Source: Gammaproteobacteria bacterium (GTDB taxonomy: Bacteria > Pseudomonadota > Gammaproteobacteria > SZUA-152). Taken from it: a stretch of 23,841 nucleotides of DNA. The stretch is from assembly GCA_030599435.1 (NCBI GenBank), contig JAUVNZ010000004.1:1-23841 (forward strand), given 5' to 3'. The translations under genes were made by a program, and so were the position numbers. Position 1 is the stretch's first letter, and each line of letters opens with the position of its first letter. Shown here piece after piece: positions 1-6,274 of the stretch. Below the pieces are notes generated by a model. The model did not search any database and was not told where the DNA came from. It was given only the letters and a program-made list of their open reading frames with translations.

Positions 1-303
1 GATGGCAGTTTTATCGGCTTTAGTGGCGAGGTTACGATCGAGACAGTTGTAGGAGACATTGATTTCGCCATCATTAAACCACTGGTAATGAGTCGCATTG
101 CTATCATCGAGAATGGTTGTAAAAGGTTTGTGCCAGTCCATTTCGCTGCGTGCAAGATCGGCCCAGAAACCTTCGTGGTCGTCTTCGGCTTTCTGACGCA
201 AGGCGTCGAGTTCTTCACGATTTTTTAATCGGGCCTTGCTGGAAAAATCCTGTGCAGGTTCAAACAGACGGTCTTCTTGCAGCGTTGACTCTAGATTGGC
301 CAT
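1..303 (-). CDS. acs: Acetyl-CoA synthetase (acetate--CoA ligase), N-terminal 101 residues
   Basis: Acs activates acetate with ATP to acetyl-AMP and then forms acetyl-CoA in the cytoplasm. Only the first 101 codons are here; the gene runs off the left edge. I translated the minus strand from the ATG at 301-303. The protein shows the ACAS N-terminal pattern: a helical start with DHEGFWADLAR (about residues 41-51), DWHKPF (55-60), then YQWFNDGEINVSYNCLDR (72-89) and DKTAI at the edge. The WF.DG..N.SYNCLDRH-type block is characteristic of acetyl-CoA synthetase and closely related acyl-CoA synthetases. A GGGAG ribosome site lies about 5 nt before the ATG. The catalytic P-loop, the adenylation domain and the acetylated lysine lie outside the window, so propionyl-CoA synthetase cannot be fully excluded. 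Confidence 0.88.
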   Translation of the reverse strand, partial: MANLESTLQEDRLFEPAQDFSSKARLKNREELDALRQKAEDDHEGFWADLARSEMDWHKPFTTILDDSNATHYQWFNDGEINVSYNCLDRNLATKADKTAI

Positions 304-410
304 GTTTTCTCCCAGTTAACCGAAATTTTTGTACTGTCTTAAACAGAGTTGTTATATACGTTTTGTTTTACGATTTGTTTTAAAAAACAGGCGTACATGG
401 TAGCAAGCGA

Positions 411-851
411 TTACTGGCTCTGAAAGAGGCGTTTCCACCAACGCTTGCGATTGCCGGGAGGTGGCAGGGCATGTTCCAGATCGCAGGGTGGGATCAGGCT
501 TAAGGTCCAGCCTGGTAGTGGCGGGTTATTACTAAAACCACAGGTCACCCCTAAATTGTTGGGATCATAAATTTTAACGAAGGTCGGTTCCTGAGTGTCA
601 TCCGCATAAACAATGCCGCAATAGTCTTCTTCATGTTCCTTGCGAAGTAGCTCATTTATCTCTGCAAGAAAGGTGTTCATTTGCTCCGTGGTGAGTGGCG
701 TATCTGGTGGACTTTCACCAATGGCGTAAGCATACCATCCAGCTTCAGAATTTTGTTTTAGTGTTTCCCACAATGTATCCAGTTGTGGCCAGCGCATCAT
801 GCTGACGAAGGAGCCACGGAATTGTTCAACAAATGGATCGGACTGTGTCAT
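411..851 (-). CDS. Conserved hypothetical protein, 146 aa
   Basis: I do not recognise a named family. The protein is soluble and acidic, with no signal peptide or membrane segment. It looks like a single compact domain rich in aromatic residues: MMRWPQLDTLW (18-28), GWYAYAIGE (38-46), EEDYCGIVYADD (74-85), VKIYDPNNLGVTCG (92-105), LPGWTLSLIPPCDL (112-125). It ends in a basic, tryptophan-containing tail (KRWWKRL). From memory, similar proteins with the YCGIVYADD and KIYDPNNLG blocks occur as hypotheticals in beta- and gammaproteobacteria. It sits upstream of acs on the same strand (107-bp gap) and downstream of gluQ (71-bp gap). Co-transcription with either is possible but not shown. No clear Shine-Dalgarno precedes the ATG. 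Codon use resembles its neighbours, so I believe it is a real gene of unknown role. Confidence 0.8.
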   Translation of the reverse strand: MTQSDPFVEQFRGSFVSMMRWPQLDTLWETLKQNSEAGWYAYAIGESPPDTPLTTEQMNTFLAEINELLRKEHEEDYCGIVYADDTQEPTFVKIYDPNNLGVTCGFSNNPPLPGWTLSLIPPCDLEHALPPPGNRKRWWKRLFQSQ

Positions 852-922
852 TAGAATTGGGTCATCAGGTTCAGGTCTGTATGTTTGTGTATAAACTTTT
901 TGTTCAGGTTATCAAGATTAGA

Positions 923-1849
923 TTAAATACTAACGGTCATTTGTTTGGGAATTCGTTCCAAATCCCAATTTTTGACCGCCCACTTTAATAGAGTTTCGGG
1001 ATCGGCGTTTATTACATCTTGATCGGGTTTAAAACCGAGGAATGTTAGTGCTTTTTCCAGCATAACGCCCGGTTGAGTTGTATCTACGGCAGGGGCGTGT
1101 GTTTGTTTGCTCAGTTTTTCTCCCTGGGCATTCACGGCAATTGGTAAATGAATATATTGTGGTGTTTTGTAGGTGAGCAGCTTTTGCAGATAAAGATGGT
1201 GTGGTGTGGAGTCCAGTAAATCTGTGCCACGTACGATCTCGCTGATTTCCTGAAAGGCATCATCGACGACCACGGCAAGATGATAGGCAAACAGACCGTC
1301 AGCCCGTTTTACCACAAAGTCTCCTACTTCAGAATCAAGCTGGATGCCCCGAGTGCCTTGCAAACCATCCAGGAAGCTTACGGTTTCAGAAGTCACTCTT
1401 ACCCGGGTGGATCGAGCTGTTGCACCTGGTGCGAGACCATTTCGACATGTGCCTGGGTAAATATTGTGAGCAGAGTTAGCCTGGTTTTTATCCTGGCTGC
1501 TATTTGTAATAGCGGCTGTATTGGTTGCGATAGATTTGCGTGTACAGGCGCAGGGAAATGTATGCCCATTTTCAGTGAGCTGTAATAACGCATGCTCGTA
1601 GGCATCTATTCGCTGGCTTTGGAAGAGTACGGCGTCGTCCCAATGTAGATGAAAAGCCTCCAAAGTCCGCAGTATATCGTCTGCAGCGCCAGGGTCTTCT
1701 CGGGGGGGGTCCAGATCTTCCATGCGCACCAGCCATTCACCGCCCTGGCTTTTGGCCTGGCAATAGCTGCCCACGGCTGCAACCAGAGAGCCAAAATGCA
1801 GCGGCCCGGTGGGTGATGGAGCAAAGCGACCCTTGTATAATAGGTTCAT
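923..1849 (-). CDS. gluQ: Glutamyl-Q tRNA(Asp) synthetase
   Basis: GluQRS is a paralogue of the glutamyl-tRNA synthetase catalytic domain. It activates glutamate and attaches it to the queuosine base at position 34 of tRNA(Asp). The 308-aa protein (E. coli YadB is about 300) has GRFAPSPTGPLHFGSL (7-22) with the HIGH-type motif HFGS, the glutamate-binding VRMEDLDPPRE (41-51), and the KMSKS-type motif EKLSKQ near 245. It lacks an anticodon-binding domain, as expected. The zinc site is recognisable as C100, C102, Y131 and C135. The linker between C102 and Y131 is long (28 residues, rich in Asn/Thr/Ala/Gln), about 16 more than I recall for E. coli. It lies near dksA as in many gammaproteobacteria, but here on a separate unit with a DUF3579 gene in between. 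No strong ribosome site precedes the ATG. Confidence 0.93.
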   Translation of the reverse strand: MNLLYKGRFAPSPTGPLHFGSLVAAVGSYCQAKSQGGEWLVRMEDLDPPREDPGAADDILRTLEAFHLHWDDAVLFQSQRIDAYEHALLQLTENGHTFPCACTRKSIATNTAAITNSSQDKNQANSAHNIYPGTCRNGLAPGATARSTRVRVTSETVSFLDGLQGTRGIQLDSEVGDFVVKRADGLFAYHLAVVVDDAFQEISEIVRGTDLLDSTPHHLYLQKLLTYKTPQYIHLPIAVNAQGEKLSKQTHAPAVDTTQPGVMLEKALTFLGFKPDQDVINADPETLLKWAVKNWDLERIPKQMTVSI

Positions 1850-2127
1850 GTGAGGAACTTTATTGTTAATTTAAGCGTTTATTAACTAGCATTCGATAAA
1901 ACGGGTACGTATGAAGTTTGTATACCTGATAACACTGCGTATCATTATCTGAATAACGTGTTTAACCAAAAAATGCACCAACAAATTTATTGTAATGATG
2001 AGCTATTCACAGAATCGAAATGATAACAAAGGAATAATAACAAATAAGAAGCTCATGCTATTTTAGTTTCGGACGACAATTGTAAGTAGAGATTCATTTT
2101 GGGGCTTTTTGTTAGGGGATAGTAACT

Positions 2128-2400
2128 GTGAAAAATTGGGTTATTGAAGGCGTCATGGAAGACGGCGGTAAGTTTCGACCAAGTGATTGGGTTGAACGTT
2201 TATCGGGTGCGCTGGCGAGTTTCGGGCCAGATCATCGATTGAGGTATGGTTCTGTGCGTCCCTTTATTTTTAAAGGACAGAAATGTTTGCTAGTGCAAGA
2301 GGCTCTGGAAAAGGAAAATCCGGGTGCATTTGCCTTTGTTAAAGGTTTTGCCTTATCCAATCGTCTGCGGATTTGTGATCTGGAGTCTCAGAAAAAGTAG
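2128..2400 (+). CDS. DUF3579-family protein, 90 aa
   Basis: This small cytoplasmic protein matches the pattern I know for DUF3579: an N-terminal strand (NWVIEGVMEDG), the motif FRPSDWVERLSG (17-28), then VRPFIFKGQKCLLVQEALEKENPGAF and a C-terminal FALSNRLRI. The FRPSDWAERL-type motif is the family hallmark. The function of the family is unknown to me. The start codon is GTG at 2128, supported by an AGGGGAT ribosome site about 9 nt upstream; no in-frame ATG exists near the N terminus. The gene runs towards dksA, only 45 bp from the dksA stop, and is followed by its own hairpin and T-run terminator. It therefore looks like a single-gene unit placed between gluQ and dksA. Confidence 0.82.
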   Translation: MKNWVIEGVMEDGGKFRPSDWVERLSGALASFGPDHRLRYGSVRPFIFKGQKCLLVQEALEKENPGAFAFVKGFALSNRLRICDLESQKK

Positions 2401-2411
2401 AGCACGATAAC

Positions 2412-2438
2412 GGGGTAAGGGATAAACCCCCCTTTTTT
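2412..2438 (+). terminator. Rho-independent terminator of the DUF3579 gene
   Basis: GGGGT at 2412-2416 pairs with ACCCC at 2426-2430. Two further C residues and a six-T run (2433-2438) follow. The stem is short but G/C only near the base, and the T-run is on the plus strand, so it serves the DUF3579 gene. It gives no T-run for dksA on the minus strand. Confidence 0.6.
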
Positions 2439-2445
2439 CCGTACT

Positions 2446-3081
2446 CTATTTTCCGTATTGTTTTTCGCGAATTTCGTTCAGTGTTTTGCAATCAATACAC
2501 TGGGTTGCCGTAGGGCGGGCTTCCAGTCTGCGAATACCGACTTCAACACCACATTTTGAGCAGTATCCGTAATCATCAGCATCCAGCGCGATGATTGATT
2601 CGTCAATTTTCTTGATCAGCTTGCGTTCCCGGTCCCGCGTACGCAATTCCATGGCAAATTCAGATTCCTGGCTAGCCCTGTCATTGGGGTCAGGGAAGTT
2701 TGCTGCATCATCCTGCATGTGATGAACCGTTTCATCCACTTTGTCCATCAATTGCTGCTTCCAGCCATTGAGAATCATGTGAAAGTGCTCGACTTGTGCT
2801 GGGTTCATGTATTCCTCACTCTTTTTTTCCCTATATGGAGTGAAGTTGGTGAAGTCCAGGTTGTCAGAAGACCGGCGAGTCACAGCCTTTTTGGCAGCCG
2901 GTTTTTTAGCGGAGGTCTTTTTCTTGACCGCGGCCTTTTTAGTCGTGGTTTTTTTGGTTACGGCTTTCTTTTTTGGCGCTGCTTTTTTAGCAACAGCCTT
3001 TTTCTTTACGGCTGACTTTTTAGCCGGGGTTTTTTTGGCTACGGCTTTCTTTTTTGGTGCTGCCTTTTTCTTTACGGCCAT
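2446..3081 (-). CDS. dksA: RNA polymerase-binding factor DksA with a lysine-rich N-terminal tail
   Basis: DksA binds the RNA polymerase secondary channel and, with ppGpp, represses or activates promoters in the stringent response. The core (about 80-211) is complete. It has EEYMNPAQVEHF (89-100), the coiled-coil tip D131-x-x-D134-x-A136 needed for activity, and a C4 zinc finger at C174, C177, C195 and C198, ending EIREKQ. E. coli DksA is 151 aa; this one is 211. The extra length is a tail (1-70) built from imperfect KKxAx units with 29 lysines in the first 68 residues, plus alanine, proline and threonine. It resembles the C-terminal arms of histone H1 and Pseudomonas AlgP. The tail is in frame, starts at the only good ATG (AGGAG about 7 nt upstream), and is encoded by near-repeated DNA. 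Its effect on DksA is unknown; nucleic-acid binding is an inference. Confidence 0.95.
   Translation of the reverse strand: MAVKKKAAPKKKAVAKKTPAKKSAVKKKAVAKKAAPKKKAVTKKTTTKKAAVKKKTSAKKPAAKKAVTRRSSDNLDFTNFTPYREKKSEEYMNPAQVEHFHMILNGWKQQLMDKVDETVHHMQDDAANFPDPNDRASQESEFAMELRTRDRERKLIKKIDESIIALDADDYGYCSKCGVEVGIRRLEARPTATQCIDCKTLNEIREKQYGK
2878..3078 (-). repeat. Internal repeat region encoding the DksA KKxA tail
   Basis: On the plus strand the block is T-rich and repeats near-identical pieces such as TTTACGGC, GCTTTCTTTTTTGG and GCTGC...TTTTTAGC. The stretch around 2952-3015 and that around 3030-3078 are near copies with an indel between them. Each unit encodes variants of KKKAVAKK or AAPKKKAV. 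The pattern suggests growth by slippage or unequal exchange, so tail length may vary between strains. Confidence 0.7.
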
Positions 3082-3307
3082 CTAACTGCTCCTGCTACGC
3101 ACGTACATTAAAATTCAGGGCGCGTTTATAGCAAAATTGGGTAAATAGCGCAATAAGGTGGTTTAGGTCAGCGGCAAAAATAGCGACAAAATCAGTAGCC
3201 ATAAAGCGCTAAATTAGGCACATACCTCTCTAACAGGCAGGCGGTGTACCGGGATGCCGCATATTCGGGTATTCATAACAATATCCCTTTAATTTAGGAT
3301 CTTAGCG

Positions 3308-3336
3308 TTTCCTTTTGCCCCTGATTGGCGTAAAAT
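3308..3336 (+). promoter_or_regulatory. Probable promoter of the rpsP (trmD) operon
   Basis: A -10 box TAAAAT (3331-3336) lies 17 bp after a weak -35-like TTTCCT (3308-3313). It is followed at once by the G/C-rich discriminator GCGCCGC. Such discriminators are typical of promoters under stringent (ppGpp/DksA) control of the translation machinery. The same box and discriminator recur before rplS, which strengthens the call. Confidence 0.5.
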
Positions 3337-3368
3337 GCGCCGCTCTCATCGAGACAGCAAGTCCAAAT

Positions 3369-3396
3369 CAGGGTGTACGAGAATTTGAATACCCTG
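3369..3396 (+). promoter_or_regulatory. Stem-loop in the rpsP leader
   Basis: CAGGGT (3369-3374) pairs with ACCCTG (3391-3396) around a 16-nt loop, in the leader about 65 nt before the rpsP start codon. A weaker stem GTCGC/GTGAC (3403-3407 with 3414-3418) follows. There is no T-run, so this is not a terminator. It could be a leader structure for feedback control, but that is a guess. Confidence 0.3.
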
Positions 3397-3459
3397 GAAC
3401 TAGTCGCTCGGTGGTGACATCGAATAATTAATCAGATTTTAGAGAAGGAATTGATATAA

Positions 3460-3705
3460 ATGGTAACCATTCGTTTATCGCGTGGCGGTGCTAAAAAGCG
3501 CCCTTTCTACCACATCGTTGTGACTGATAGCCGCAACAAACGTGACGGTCGTTTTATCGAACGACTGGGCTTTTTTAATCCTGGCGCTAAAGGTGCTGAA
3601 GAGCCATTACGCATTGACCGTGACCGTGTAGATCATTGGGTATCCAAGGGCGCCAAGCCTTCCGATCGCGTTTCCAGCCTGCTTAAGAAAAGCGCTGCTG
3701 CTTAA
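3460..3705 (+). CDS. rpsP: 30S ribosomal protein S16
   Basis: S16 is a primary assembly protein of the 30S subunit that binds 16S rRNA. The 81-aa product starts [25 protein letters not shown] (the universal S16 N terminus). It continues with [12 protein letters not shown] (31-42) and [21 protein letters not shown], ending in an alanine-rich tail. The length is normal (E. coli 82). The start has a clear AAGGA site. It is first in the rpsP-rimM-trmD-rplS operon, the same order as in E. coli. A 124-bp structured gap separates it from rimM, unusually long for the inside of this operon. Confidence 0.98.
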   Translation: MVTIRLSRGGAKKRPFYHIVVTDSRNKRDGRFIERLGFFNPGAKGAEEPLRIDRDRVDHWVSKGAKPSDRVSSLLKKSAAA

Positions 3706-3829
3706 TAGCCAGTGCTATTAGCTGACCCAGGTAGAGTCTGGGTCTAGCCAGTTGGCCCAGGGTTTAGCTGGTTAGTTAAAGGCCCAGCCGGTCCAGACTG
3801 GGTAATCAATGGTTTAACCAACCAACAGC
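3706..3829 (+). promoter_or_regulatory. Structured rpsP-rimM intercistronic region
   Basis: The gap is built from repeats of CCCAG/CTGGG and TAGCC/GCTGG. Visible stems are: GACCCAG (3724-3730) with CTGGGTC (3738-3744); TAGCCAG (3745-3751) with CTGGTTA (3768-3774); and CCCAG (3783-3787) with CTGGG (3798-3802). An alternative pairing, AGTCTGG (3736-3742) with CCAGACT (3793-3799), would exclude the first and third. TAGCCAGT occurs twice, at 3706 and 3745. There is no T-run and no clear ribosome site before the rimM ATG. In E. coli, rimM and trmD are made at far lower levels than the two ribosomal proteins of the operon. This structure could serve the same end through mRNA processing or blocked initiation; that is an inference. 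Confidence 0.5.
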
Positions 3830-4363
3830 ATGTCTCCAAAAATTTCAGCAAAAGAACCCGTATACATCACGGTTGGCAAGACTGGGGCGCCTTATGGCGT
3901 CCGTGGTTGGGTGAAAGTGCAATCTTTTACTGAATCAGCTGAAAACTTACTCGATTATGAACCCTGGTACGTAGAATCTGGAGATTCGTCGGCATGGGTT
4001 GAAGCCGCAGTGGTGGAGGCAAAAATCCACGGCAAGGGAATCATTGCCAAATTTGAAGGATGTGATGATCGTGATGCCGCCCTTCAGATGGGTGGTTTGG
4101 AAATCGCCATTCAGAGGGATCAGCTACCCAAGCCTGAGGCAGGCGAATATTACTGGATTGACCTCGAAGGCCTGGAAGTGAAAACGCTGGATGATGTCTT
4201 ACTTGGCAAGGTGGATCACATAGAGGCCACCGGCGCCAATGATGTATTGGTGGTGAAAGGCGAACGTGAGCGATTGATACCCTATGTGTTAGATCACATT
4301 GTCCATGAAGTCGATTTAGATGCAGGTTTCATGCGGGTCGACTGGGATCCAGACTTTGACTAA
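3830..4363 (+). CDS. rimM: 16S rRNA processing / 30S maturation factor RimM
   Basis: RimM binds S19 in the 30S head and helps late 30S maturation. The 177-aa protein has the N-terminal RimM barrel: VYITVGKTGAPYGVRGWVKVQSFTE (11-35, with the G-x-x-GxxGWVKV core), then LLDYEPWYV. The C-terminal PRC-like barrel has GEYYWIDLEGLEV, LGKVDHIEATGANDVLVVKG and ERLIPYV, ending VDWDPDF. Length and order fit the family (E. coli 182). I see no good Shine-Dalgarno before the ATG at 3830, which fits weak translation relative to rpsP. It is followed 37 bp later by trmD. Confidence 0.96.
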   Translation: MSPKISAKEPVYITVGKTGAPYGVRGWVKVQSFTESAENLLDYEPWYVESGDSSAWVEAAVVEAKIHGKGIIAKFEGCDDRDAALQMGGLEIAIQRDQLPKPEAGEYYWIDLEGLEVKTLDDVLLGKVDHIEATGANDVLVVKGERERLIPYVLDHIVHEVDLDAGFMRVDWDPDFD

Positions 4364-4400
4364 TACAGTAAGTCAGGGCTGAGTAGGACAACATACGAAT

Positions 4401-5144
4401 ATGCAAATAAACGTAATCACGCTTTTCCCTGAGATGCTGGATGCGGTGAGCTGCTCAGGTATTACCGGACGCGCTGTCGATCAGGGTCTGGTCAACATTC
4501 AACACTGGAACCCGCGGGATTACGCCACAGACAAGCATCGCACAGTGGATGATCGGCCTTATGGCGGTGGACCGGGCATGGTGATGATGGTGGAACCCTT
4601 GAGGACAGCCATTCGCAAGGCCCAAGAGCAGGCACCACAGGGCGCTCCGGTGATTCATTTGTCACCACAGGGGCGGAAACTGGATCAGGCAGGATTGCGC
4701 GAGCTGGCCAATTTACCCGGTTTGATACTGGTGGCTGGTCGCTATGAAGGGGTTGATGAACGCCTTATTGAGACTGAGATCGATCAGGAATGGTCTATCG
4801 GTGACTATGTTATTAGTGGCGGAGAACTGGCCGCCATGGTGCTTATCGACGGGGTGACACGATTGTTACCAGGCGTGCTGGGGCATGAAGATTCAGCAGA
4901 TCAGGACTCATTTTCTGAGGGCCTGCTGGATTACCCTCATTACACGCGGCCAGAAGAGATTGATGGTTTGGAAGTGCCAGAGGTATTGCGGGGCGGTGAT
5001 CACAAAGCGATCCAGCGTTGGCGACAGAAGCAGGCCCTGGGCCGTACCTGGTTGCGACGACCAGATTTATTGAAAAAGCGGGATCTGGATGAGTTTGAGC
5101 AGCAATTACTGGACGAATTCATCCACGAGCAAGAGGGTAAGTAG
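4401..5144 (+). CDS. trmD: tRNA (guanine-N1)-methyltransferase TrmD
   Basis: TrmD methylates G37 of tRNAs with a G at position 36, using S-adenosylmethionine, and so prevents +1 frameshifts. The 247-aa protein is full length (E. coli 255). It starts [10 protein letters not shown], has RPYGGGPGM (52-60), the trefoil-knot SAM site [12 protein letters not shown] (113-124) and [14 protein letters not shown] (131-144), and the catalytic aspartate D169 in ADQDSF. The C-terminal domain, including [19 protein letters not shown], is intact. The start is 37 bp after rimM with a GTAGGA site at a rather long spacing. It is the third gene of the operon; a 139-bp gap with its own probable promoter separates it from rplS. 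Confidence 0.97.
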   Translation: MQINVITLFPEMLDAVSCSGITGRAVDQGLVNIQHWNPRDYATDKHRTVDDRPYGGGPGMVMMVEPLRTAIRKAQEQAPQGAPVIHLSPQGRKLDQAGLRELANLPGLILVAGRYEGVDERLIETEIDQEWSIGDYVISGGELAAMVLIDGVTRLLPGVLGHEDSADQDSFSEGLLDYPHYTRPEEIDGLEVPEVLRGGDHKAIQRWRQKQALGRTWLRRPDLLKKRDLDEFEQQLLDEFIHEQEGK

Positions 5145-5184
5145 ATATTGGTGTTTTCACTTTATTAAGGGAAGGGCGCTACTT

Positions 5185-5215
5185 TTTATTACAGGCACCC
5201 TTTATTACAAGCGCC
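5185..5215 (+). repeat. Imperfect tandem duplication upstream of rplS
   Basis: TTTATTACAGGCACC (5185-5199) and TTTATTACAAGCGCC (5201-5215) match at 13 of 15 positions, with a 16-bp period. A third partial TTTATTA is at 5161. The second copy overlaps the -35 region of the proposed rplS promoter. Confidence 0.6.
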
Positions 5216-5229
5216 ATTAGGGGTAGAAT
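5201..5229 (+). promoter_or_regulatory. Probable internal promoter for rplS
   Basis: A -10-like TAGAAT (5224-5229) is followed directly by GCGCCGC. It lies 17 bp after TTTATT (5201-5206), a weak -35. The 13-bp TARAATGCGCCGC core is the same as in the rpsP promoter (3331-3343). A separate promoter would let L19 be made apart from TrmD, as its higher demand requires. Confidence 0.45.
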
Positions 5230-5283
5230 GCGCCGCACTTTCGTTGGATAGACCCCAATGAACCGAATTGATTGGAGCAGGAC

Positions 5284-5628
5284 ATGAGTAACATTATTGA
5301 AGAACTCGAAGCAGAACAAATGAGCAAGAAAATCCCCGAATTTGGCTCGGGCGATACCGTTGTTGTACAGGTGAAGATCAAAGAAGGCGATCGTGAGCGG
5401 TTGCAGGCTTTTGAAGGTGTTGTAATTGCCAAGCGTAATCGTGGCCTGAACTCTTCTTTCACCGTAAGAAAAATTTCCCATGGTGAAGGCGTGGAGCGTG
5501 TGTTCCAGACATACAGCCCGCTGGTGAGTGAAATTAAAGTGAAGCGCCGTGGTGATGTACGCCGCGCCAAGCTGTACCATCTACGAGGTTTGCAGGGTAA
5601 GGCAGCACGTATTAAAGAGAAGCTGTAA
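5284..5628 (+). CDS. rplS: 50S ribosomal protein L19
   Basis: L19 lies at the interface of the 30S and 50S subunits. I start the gene at the ATG at 5284, giving 114 aa beginning [13 protein letters not shown], which aligns with E. coli L19 (MSNIIKQLEQEQM). The frame opens further up at a TTG (5272), but the GGAG in that extension (5274-5277) is the ribosome site of the ATG. Family blocks are [53 protein letters not shown] and [17 protein letters not shown], ending [10 protein letters not shown]. It is the last gene of the operon, followed 23 bp later by a strong terminator. Confidence 0.97.
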   Translation: MSNIIEELEAEQMSKKIPEFGSGDTVVVQVKIKEGDRERLQAFEGVVIAKRNRGLNSSFTVRKISHGEGVERVFQTYSPLVSEIKVKRRGDVRRAKLYHLRGLQGKAARIKEKL

Positions 5629-5651
5629 GGGTTTCTACCGCAAAACTTTTT

Positions 5652-5684
5652 AAAAAAAGCCCGGTTTTTACCGGGCTTTTTTTT
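5652..5684 (+). terminator. Rho-independent terminator of the trmD operon
   Basis: GCCCGG (5659-5664) and CCGGGC (5671-5676) form a stem with a 6-nt loop. It is flanked by seven A (5652-5658) and eight T (5677-5684), which extend the stem. The A and T tracts on both sides could make it work in either direction, but only the plus strand has a gene to end here. Confidence 0.93.
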
Positions 5685-5722
5685 GGCGGCTTTTCTGGTC
5701 AGAATGGGTCAGAATAGAACCC

Positions 5723-6274
5723 ATGAGCACACATCAATCCATTCATTCTGTAGACCATCAGTCGGGCACTCTGGCTGACTCTCTTGTGAACTATAGTGCC
5801 GTTGTACCTTTTTCTATCACTGGTTCTGGAAGTGCTAATCTGAGTCTGGCCATCACCACCACAGACAGGGGATTGGCCGGTGTTGATTATGTTCACGACC
5901 TTCCTGCTCAGCAGCCTATAGACAAAATATCGGAAGAGGTTATTCGCCAGTTGGAAAACTATTTTGAGAATCCACAGTGGCATTTTGATCTACCGCTAGA
6001 CCTTACCGGAACGCAATTTCAGCAACGCCTCTGGCAGACACTGAATAAGGTGCCCCCTGGCACTGCTGATACCTACGGCAAGCTGGCCCATCAATTAAGC
6101 AGTGGTGCACAGGCCGTGGGTCAGGCCTGTCGTCGCAACCCTGTGCCCGTTGTCGTGCCATGCCATCGTATTGTTTCTCGTCAGGGTATGGGTGGTTATG
6201 CCGGTGAGATCGATGGGGAAAAAATGGCGATCAAACGAGCTTTGTTGGCACATGAAGGTTATCCGGGTGCCTGA
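5723..6274 (+). CDS. ogt: Methylated-DNA--protein-cysteine methyltransferase
   Basis: Ogt/AGT proteins repair O6-methylguanine and O4-methylthymine by moving the alkyl group to their own cysteine, in a suicide reaction. The 183-aa protein has an N-terminal RNase-H-like domain of the family and the C-terminal DNA-binding domain. That domain contains TQFQQRLWQTLNKVPPGTADTYGKLA (97-122), the helix-turn-helix arginine region AVGQACRRNPVPVVVPCHRIV (131-151) with active-site PCHR (C147), and GGYAGEIDGEKMAIKRALLAHEG. The stand-alone length and lack of an Ada metal-binding domain favour Ogt over Ada. No strong ribosome site precedes the ATG. It overlaps the start of xerD, implying coupled expression. 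Confidence 0.93.
   Translation: MSTHQSIHSVDHQSGTLADSLVNYSAVVPFSITGSGSANLSLAITTTDRGLAGVDYVHDLPAQQPIDKISEEVIRQLENYFENPQWHFDLPLDLTGTQFQQRLWQTLNKVPPGTADTYGKLAHQLSSGAQAVGQACRRNPVPVVVPCHRIVSRQGMGGYAGEIDGEKMAIKRALLAHEGYPGA

Larger units (their letters stand above)
3082..3459. other. Intergenic region between divergent dksA and rpsP
   Basis: This 378-bp stretch has no credible gene. The left part must hold the dksA promoter (minus strand), but I could not pick a convincing pair of boxes. The right part holds a probable rpsP promoter (3308-3336) and about 115 nt of leader with a stem-loop at 3369-3396. A good AAGGA ribosome site (3445-3449) lies 10 nt before the rpsP ATG. Confidence 0.6.

Noticed and set aside
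1280..1824. Several open frames overlapping gluQ on both strands
   Set aside because: They are shadows of the strongly conserved GluQRS frame.
1850..2127. A/T-rich gap between gluQ and DUF3579 checked for a small gene or tRNA
   Set aside because: No cloverleaf, frame or strong hairpin was seen; it probably holds only the two divergent promoters.
2719..3085. Two open frames on the plus strand opposite the dksA tail, rich in Phe/Leu/Ala
   Set aside because: They are the antisense of the lysine-rich repeats (AAA/AAG becomes TTT/CTT). There is no ribosome site and no family pattern.
5272..5283. TTG start for rplS, four residues longer
   Set aside because: The added bases contain the GGAG site for the ATG at 5284, and L19 proteins begin MSNII.
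6102..6251. Upstream extension of xerD by 50 codons
   Set aside because: It lies inside ogt, shows no Xer similarity, and the family begins near the ATG at 6252 or GTG at 6267.
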